NCBI GenBank assembly: GCA_046315175.1 | Contig: JBKDBK010000154.1 | Coordinates: 1-63,337, forward strand | DNA length: 63,337 nucleotides | Reading direction: 5' to 3' | Source of the DNA: UBA8828 sp046315175 | GTDB lineage: Bacteria; Verrucomicrobiota; Verrucomicrobiia; Opitutales; UBA953 | In this document: positions 48,954-57,900 of the stretch, in pieces | Numbering within the stretch: position 1 is the stretch's first letter | How the letters are laid out: each line of letters starts with the position of its first letter | Notes under the pieces: model-generated | Database searches by the model: none | Seen by the model: the letters and a program-made list of their open reading frames with translations, nothing else | Told to the model about the DNA's origin: nothing | Translations under genes and position numbers: made by a program

Positions 48954-51900
48954 CTACCGCGCCAAAGGCGGCCCCAGGTCGCGGCTATCAATCCCGCGAA
49001 GCCGCTCCCGCATCTCGGGCCTCATATCCCGCGGCGCGTTCCGCAGGTCGCGCTCAGGGCGATCCCGGCGCGCATCGCGCAAGGCGTCCGTAACCCGCTG
49101 CGGGGGTATCCTCACGCCATTCTGCGCCGCTTCTTTGCGGATTTCTTCAATCCGCTCGCGGCGGCCGTTGCGCTCCGCCTGAACCATCTCCTGAAGGTAT
49201 GCGTTCACGTCCTTGCGGCCTTCCTTGCGGTTGGCGCGAGCAATTTCCCGATCATCCGCAATCAATGAGGATCGCAGAGGGCGGAACCCAGCGCCCTGCA
49301 TCGTCAATTCGGTATTGGTCATATTGTATTCAGGCATCCCGCGCATTTGCGGGTTGCGGGAAAGGGTGCGGCCGTCAAAGAAATTCTGGCCAGACCAGAA
49401 GGCGGCGCTGTCTATCGTCGCCCCATTGGCCGCAGCCTCCAGCATTCGCAGAGGATTGGCCGCCGGCGAGATCGCCGCCAGGTAATCCACGATTTCCTGC
49501 CGATTATTGGACGCCAATTCCTTCAGCCGCCCCGCGGTGCCGATGAAAGGCCCCTGCATCAGATCGGCCGGCGAGTTGGGAATGAAGCCCTGGCCCATGC
49601 CAACGCGCCCGGAGAGGTCCATTTGCAGCAGCGTGGGCAAGCCGCGCATGAGGGAATCGGCCATGGTGCCCGACATTTCGCCCGTGATCTCGGCGCGAAT
49701 AGCCCGGTCCTTCATCCACCTGATAGGGCTGACGCCAAAGGCATAATCCAGCATCCAATCGGCCAGCGCCAAGGGCAGAATACCAATCAGGCCCGCCGCC
49801 AGGAACAAGCCCAGCAGAAAGCGCGCAATCGGCGCGGGGTTTTTCCGCCAATCCGCCGCAAGGTCAAAGGCAAAGCCGAGTTGCTGGATCATGAAATTTT
49901 TGAATTGGGTCGGCAGCTTCAGCACCGTGACGCGCAGCAATTCCGGCCGATCGGCAATGCCCTGGTGGAATTGGGTCTTCTTCAATACCTCCTGCGCCTC
50001 TTGGAAAGCCGCCGCCGGCGAGAGGCCCTTAGCCTCCGCCCGCGCCAGCGCGCCAAGGAAGGCGGTTGCCCGGTTGAAATGCTCCGCCGCCATGAATGGG
50101 GCCATAGACACGCGCTTGAGCGATTTCACAAAACCGGCATCTTCTGCCAGCAACGGCGCTGCATCGGCCTGGATTGAAATATCGGTCATCACGTCAGCGC
50201 GGCGCAGCAAAATGGCATCCTGACTCATCAGGCCAGGCTTATCGCGGTTTTCCATCTGCGATTTCATGGCCAGCGCCGCCCGCTTGACGCCGATGGCAGT
50301 CCACTTCTCGCCCAACACCGGATAGGTATTGATGAGGGTTTGCGAGAGGTTGACCACCGACGAAGCGATATTGACCAGCATCCCCAGCTTCAGGTGAGCC
50401 ATGTCTGAGGTCAGATCGCCCATCAGTGTGCGGGTTGGAAAATCGCCGCCCTTGCGAATTGCACCATACATGCGCCAGCCCAGGTATCCGCCGAAAGCCG
50501 TGGCGAGGATCGGGTTTGACGCGCCCATGACGGCCACGCCACCAGCAAAGGCCGCCAGGGTAGAGCCTGGCAGGCCCATCTTGTGAAGCAGCCCGTCAAC
50601 CACCGCCTCGCTTTGCTGCTTGTTGCCGTTGACATCATTCCACCAGCTTTCCAGCGCGCGGAACAATTCGGCCTTGCCCTCCATCTCCATCGCCCGCGCA
50701 CGAGAGGGTGACAGGCCCAGGCGCTCGGTCGTGGCCACATAGGCAAACTTCAGCTTGTCCATCTCCACATAGCGAACCGACTGCGAGTTGTGCGTTTTCA
50801 GAACGCGCTGGAGATCCTGGCTGAACCCCTCTGCCCCGGTGCGGAACATGGCAGCGGTGAACACCCGCCGGCGTGACCGGCGCCGCGCCGCGCCTGAAAG
50901 CGCGTCGTTGAGTGCCTGCCCCTCAATCCCGGTCGCATTCTCCAGGCCACGGCGGAGCCTTGAATACTCAGCATCCGAAAGCACCGCCCCGCCCGCGCCG
51001 GATGGCATCATGCTCACCTTGCGCTCGATGCGCAGCTTGGCGTCGGGGTTGGCCTTGAGGTAAGCCCTGGCCGCCTCAATCGCCTGTTCTTCCGTGTCGT
51101 AGAAGCCCTGGTCGCTGGTGATTTCCGTGCGGATTTGCTCGCCGGTTTCCTCGTCCACCCCCTCCATCTTGAACATACGCCAGGAGCCGAAAAACTTGTG
51201 AGGGAAATAGCCAGGCCGGCGCTGCACCGAGGTATTGGCCAGCCTGGATTCCAGCGCATCATACTCGGTCTGCAATTCCGCCATTCGTTCCTGTATCGTC
51301 GGATCGGCCGCGCGCATCATGCGAAGCTGCGCATTGATGCTTTCAATCTCCGCCGCGTGGGCCGCAAGATCCCCGGTGTTGTGTCGGATTTTGGCGTTCA
51401 GCCGCCCGCGCCGCGCGTACAGCTTCTTGTATTCCGGCGATTTGACCGAAGCCCGATCCATAATGGAGGTCATGGCAACCCAAATCTCGGCCTTCCGCTT
51501 ACGCACCTTGGGCATCATTGCCCGCCTGTGATTGTCCACCAGGCGGGCATTCATACGCACCAGGGCGTTCAATTCGCGCGCCGCGGTCGCCTCTGCCGGG
51601 GAAAGGTCATGGGCGGCAAAGTGCTTATCAGCCACGTCCTTGCGGGCAATATCAACCTCATTGGCGTCAGCATCAAACAGCGCCGCCGTCACCTTGGCGC
51701 GGTCGCCTTTCTGCTTTTCCAGGGTGCGCAAGGTCAGTTCCACCCGCTTGTCCATGCGGGTTTGCCAGTTGTTCATCCGCCGCTCGGCCGCAATGCCCTG
51801 ATCCACCAGGGCCGCAACCGCAGGCCACTTCCGAAACATGCGGCTGGGCCTGCGCAGGACAGACAGAAACGGCGTCAGATCACGCATCTGCGCAGGATCG

Positions 51901-54900
51901 TCCACTACCACGCCAGGCGGCAACCTTGTGTTGGCCCAATTCGCCTTGACCGCCGCGACGTTGCGCTCCCGCATACCCGCCGCCGCCGCGCGCACCGCCC
52001 GCCCGGCTGGGCGACCAAACAGCCGCATGAACAAAGCGGGATCAAAGGGGTTGGCGTAGAGGGAGCCGGTGCCGTCGTCGGTCTCTGGGGGCGTCGCAGG
52101 CGGCGCGCTTTGCCCGCCCGGATTTTTTGCGTCCACCACCACGGGCGGCGTGAACTTCCGTTCCTCGTAGGCGGGAATGCCTTGCTGGTCGGTCGCCTCC
52201 ATGTAGGGGATAACGACGCCGCCGCGTTCATCCTCAGCCAGAACAAACCAGCCGTCCGAGGTCCAGCGGTGGCCCGTGACGGTAAACGGCTTACCGCGCC
52301 AAAACACTGTGGAATCGCGCGGTGTGCCGATGCGCAGCCAGCCAGGCGGTGCTACCGGATTGGCCGCAAGATCTGCCTCAAGTTCGGCCAGCGCCTGTTT
52401 AGCGGCGGTCAACTGCGCCTTGCGGCTGAAGGGCGCGGCAACCACCTCGCGCAACCGTTCTATGCTGGCATCAGCCTCGGCCTTTTGCTCGCGCACACGC
52501 GGTATTTGCGACGGATAGTTGCGAATCTGAGCCTCTATGCTTGCGATGCTCTTGCCCTCAAACTCTTCCCGACCGAGAACAATTTTGATTTCGGGTGCAG
52601 TCGCCAGCTTGGGCCAGGAAATGCTGACCTTGACGCCGCCGATTTGGCCTACCGGACGGCTTGCGTCCCCTTGTCGCAGCTCTGCGCCAGCGGCCTGTAA
52701 TGCCTGCTCTGCGTCTGTTCGCTTGGTGGCTGCCCGCCCCCCAATCGTAGCCGAGAAACCATCGCCCTTCGTGCGCTCAATGAACGAGGTAATCACATCA
52801 AGATCGCCGCCCTCCTTGGTGGCGGCTTCCAGCCAATCGGACCGGCTCTTTTGCCTAGATAGTTGCTCGCGCAGCATACTGTTGGCGTCGGCGATGGCCC
52901 GTCCGTGCATCCGCTCGGCCTGCTGCAATTGCTCCAGCTTACGCTTCATCTGCTCGCGGATCAGGGCGCGCGGGTCGCCGGCAGCTTCCGCAAAGCTTTC
53001 CAAGAAATCAGACGGCGCATCAGCCGCCGCCTCGCCCTCAATGACGCGGGCGGCGTTGTTGTCCCGCATGAAGGCCAAAATAAACCGCTGCTTAATCGCC
53101 AGAATCTGCCAGCGCCGCCCGTCAAGCCGGTCGGTGATGTAGCGGTATTCCAGCACCGTATTCCATTGGTTGCCTTGCCGCCAACCGCGCCCGTTGCGCT
53201 GCTCAAGGTCGCCAGGCATGTAGGGCGCGTCCATATGGTGCATGGCGCGGAGGTTTAGCTGCATGTTGACGCCGACGCCGAGCGTGCTGGACAAGCCGAT
53301 GACCACGCGCAGCCGCCCCTCGTTCATGGCCTGCGAAATCTCAAACTTTTTTTCCGCGCTAATGCCGCCAGTGACGAGTGCAATCTGTTCGCGCGGAATA
53401 CCCTCGGCGACAAGCCGCTCCACCATATCCTTGATTGCCGAAAACGTCCTGACCTTTACCGTGCGCTTCGGATCGCTTAGCGGAATTGCGCGCTCGGCCA
53501 TCGTATTGTAGCCTTGGTCGGCAAAGATGACCTGATTGGCGCGCGGGTCGGAGCGATAGACCTCCATCACGTTTTTAACGACCTGAGCCACCTTACTGCG
53601 CGGATCAAGGTCAGCCTTACCCTCCATGCCATGGAGCGGACTGTCGGCAAGGCGGTTGCGGTCATACATGCGCTCATCGAAGCTGGCGAGATTGGCCCCA
53701 CCCTCCACGATGACAGGGCTGGACGGATCGCCCGCCATCATCAGCTCGCGCCGCGCCTTGCCTCTCGCGTTGCGGAATCGCCGCGCGTCAGCCTGGAATT
53801 GCTCAAAAAGCGTCACCTGAAGGTCGGTCATTTCTGACGTGACGTTGATGACCTTCTTGTAGGGACGGTCTGTCGCACCATCGGTGCGCCCATTTTCCAA
53901 CTCGGCCCGCTCGGCTTCTGAAAGATCGGGCGACGCCATAGTCTTGCCGCTCTTGGTCCGGCGAGGCTGCATCTCCGGCATGTCGTCGCCAAAAACCACA
54001 TCGAGATACTGCCCAACAAGACGGCGCAATTCGGGCACGTTGATGAAGGCTGCCAAGCGCGTGATGGGCTCGTATTCGCCGGCCGCAGAAAGCTCCACGT
54101 CCTGCACCTCGCGGGAGAAACTGCCAAACCAAGCGTCCCAGGTATCAACGCCGGCAGATTTCATTTCCTCCAGCATGACGTAACGCATCTGGTGGAAAAT
54201 CTCGACAAGGGTGTTGGTGATCGGTGTGCCGGTGAATGTGTGGATATTGTTGCCGTTGTTCTGCCGACGGACGTAGCTGGTCAAGAAGTTCAGCGCGATT
54301 GACATATCCGAGGTTGCGGTCTGCAACCCCTTCATCTTCATGCCGGTGACGATGGGCGGCTTTTTGAACTCATGCGCCTCGTCCACAAGGATCATATCAA
54401 TCCCCAGGTTCTCAAACTGCACCGCCTTGTCGCGGCTGGCGCGTATGGCAAGCGCGTCAATCTTATTCAGGACCGAATTTCGGGCGCGAACCAAGTCCTT
54501 CGCAGTCGGCGACCGGAGTTTTCCCGAGGCTTTTTTGTCCCCATTCCGAATGTCATTCATCTGATCCACGTCGAGGCTGCTGCCGTCCTCCAACGCGGCC
54601 TCAATGGCGGCTTCCTCAAGCGCCTCTATTTCCTCCCTGGCAATCTCCATGAGCGTCTCGCGCGACAAAGCGAGGCGGTCAATCTGTGAATGGGGCAGGA
54701 CAACCGCGTCCCAATCATCGTTGGCAATGCGACGAAGCTGCACCTCAATGTCGGCAGGCGCTAGGTTGTCAATGTAAAGCACCTTCGCTGCCGGATACAT
54801 GGCCTGAATTTCAGTCGCTACGGCCTTGCTATTGGCGTTGTGCGCCAAGATCAGCGGCTTTTTGGCAATGCCATAGCGGCGGCTTTCCACGGCAATACCG

Positions 54901-57900
54901 CCCATGGTGAAGGTCTTGCCGGTGCCTACCTCATGGGCATTGATTGACTTCCGATTGACCACCGCGCGCCAGATCGCATTGACTTGATGTTGGCGCAACT
55001 GGAACTCACCGCGGCCCAGCGTCAGCGCCATGCCCTCAAAAGCCATAAACGAGCCATCGTATTTAGGTGTCGCGTGGGAGTTGCGCGTCTCGTTGTAGGA
55101 CTGCTCAAGCGCCACGCGCCGCTCTACATCGCTCCAAATCCACTCCTTAAACGTCGAGCGTATGTTGGAAATGCGGTCGGCCGCTGTTTTGGTCGCGTCT
55201 TGGTCCACATACTCCGTCTTGGTAAGGGGGTCCATCGCCATGACCTTCAAGGTCTGGTTGGAGATGGCCGCCTGTAGCAACCGCGAAAATGGAACGCGGC
55301 GGTCGTCCATACCGAACCCACTCCGGGCGGCAGACAGGTTGTTTAATCCAGTGAGCCGCGCCTTCCATCGGCCGAGTGTGAATCGAATGCTCACGCCCTC
55401 GGTGTCGCGGCGGTTCAGCATGTGCGCGACATAAGCCTCATAGACATCTTCGGGCACCCAGGTCGCGCCAAACTGCACCTCAATATCGTAATAGGGCACG
55501 TCGCGGGGCTGGACCTCTTTCAGCGCATCCACATTGCGCTGGAGGTGCTTCTGCCCTTCGCGCACAGCGGCCTCCGCCTGGCGTAACTTCATGCGCACAT
55601 TGCCGGATAGGTAGAGATCGGCCGGCTCAATGTCGCCGCTCACCGCCTCGAAAACCGCGCCAGACTTAATCAGGGCGGCCTTTACTTCGTCGGCAGGCTT
55701 TCCGGTCAGGTCGGAAATCTCAGCCAGCGTCGGGCGGATGCTTTGCTGCCGTGCCAGCACAAAGGCGTCGGTGATGCTGGGGTTCTCAAGTCGCGGCTTA
55801 ACCCGAATTGTGGACCGGGACAGGATCGCCGCAGGGGTGCCGTCCTTCTGCACCAGCGCGGCCAGCGCCGGGAAAAATGGATCCTCTATTTTGTTGAGGT
55901 AGCGCATCCCAAAGGATTCGCGCAGCGCCCCATGCTGCTTCTCAAAAGCCTCAAACAGCCCGCGCAGTGCCTTCCGTTCTGTCGCGGCATCTTCGCCGGC
56001 GCGCTCCTTCGTTATGAGATCAGCATAGGCGCGGCGCATTGCCACCAAATCGCGCAACTGCTTGACGCGCGCTGCCGTTTCCTTCGCGTTTTTTACGGCA
56101 TAGGAAGCCACCTGCCCGGCTGGCGCCAACTGCTCCCCGCGCACAATGAAAGGCTCGTCGCCCTGAAACACCAGCGCGCCCTCACGGTCGTCCGTGTGGT
56201 TCGTGATGTAGGAAATGCCGTCGTTCTTGCGGTCGCGCTCGTAGGCGCCTTCCGGCACCAAGGAAACTGCCGCGTTCAATCGCTCCAGCAAATTCGCTGG
56301 GCGGTCCACAATCAGGCCAGCCGATCCGCGCGTAGTGCCGCTTCCGAAATTGACTGTGCCAAGAACCCGGTCGGGGTTCTGCTGGTAGTAGCCGTTGAGG
56401 CGAACATCGGTGCCCGCTGGCGTCGGCACCATGGACGCCTTCACCCAGGCTTCATCGGGCGTCTCAGCAAGCGGCGTAGCGCGCTTCCGCAGTATCACAA
56501 TATCCGTCACTACCGCTGTGCCGGCATATCCCTCAAAAGCGCCGGATGGCAGACGAATGGCGGTAATGAGTTCCGCGTTCCGCGCCAGATGCGCGCGAAC
56601 ACGAGTCCCGTCCTTGTCCATGGTCCCATTGCTGGTAATGCCAATCACGATCCCGCCTGGGCGCACTTGATCCAGCGCCTTGAGGAAGAAGAAGTCGTGC
56701 AGCGTTGGCCTCAGCTTACCGTGGCGGCGGTCGGCGACGACTTGCCCGGCAAATGGCCAGTTGCCAATGACCACATCATAGAAATCATCGGGCGTGCGGC
56801 TATCCTGATAGGCTTTCTGCTGAATGTTGGACTGCGGAAACAGCAAGCGCGCGATTGCAGCAGTCGTCAGATCAAGTTCAATGCCGGTCAGTTCACTCCG
56901 GGCCTTTAGGTCAAGCGGCATCAGCGAGAAGAAGTTACCGCTGCCAACGGCCGGCTCAAGAACGCGACCGCCCTCAAAGCCCGCGCGCCGCATCATTTCC
57001 CACATCGCCATCACAATCGGCGGGTCGGTGTAGTGCGCATTGATGATGCTGGCCTGCGCAGATTGCCAAGCCTCTCGGCCAAGGTGACCTCGAAGCCAGC
57101 GGTCGCGCTCCTCCCAGCCTGGCCGTGGGTCAGGGTTGTTCCATGATCCCTTGAACAAATCCTGGCCAAATGATCCCCAGCCAGTGTAGGCCGCCAGCTT
57201 TTCTTGCTCATCGCGCGTCGCGGGGCGGTCGCTCTCGGTGATCGCGTTCAGCGTCTCAATCGCCAAACGATTGCGGTTGAACCGCGCCACCGCCCCGCCA
57301 CCGAGATACGCGGCAGGATCGTCAATGTGGAAATCGCCCGCCGTCGGTCCGGCTGGGCTTGGCGTAGCTACGGTCCCGGCGCTTCCTCCGACGGTTCCGC
57401 TTCCAGGGGCGGCTCCACCTCCGGCTCCGGTCCCAGCATCAGATGCGCCCGTTCCGCTTGCTCCCGGGCGTCCGTTATCGGCATTCCCGCTGCCAGAAGC
57501 CGGTCCTGTTCCTCCCACATTCGGTGTTGTGCCAGGAAGGCCATCGTCTCCGTCATTTTCTGCTGGCTGAGGCGCGCCCACATTGCCGGGCGTTCCGTTT
57601 CCCACGACCGGAGGATTCGACTGTGCAGATCCCGGTTGTGGATCAGGTCCGGGCTGTTGCGGCGCCGCCGCTCCTCCATCCGCAGCCTCACCACCTGTTC
57701 CTTGGTCAGCATTGTCCTCTCCTTCTGCTTGCTCAAGCGCATTGAGGTCAAAGGCGCGAACAGCAGCCCGATCATCCATCAGGTCGGCCACATCATCCGC
57801 AACCTCCGCACTCGTGGCAAGGTAAATCGGCTTCAGCGTCGGTTTCACCGCCTCGGGGTCAAGGCCCATCTCAACCGCATCGGCCAGCACCGCCCGCGCC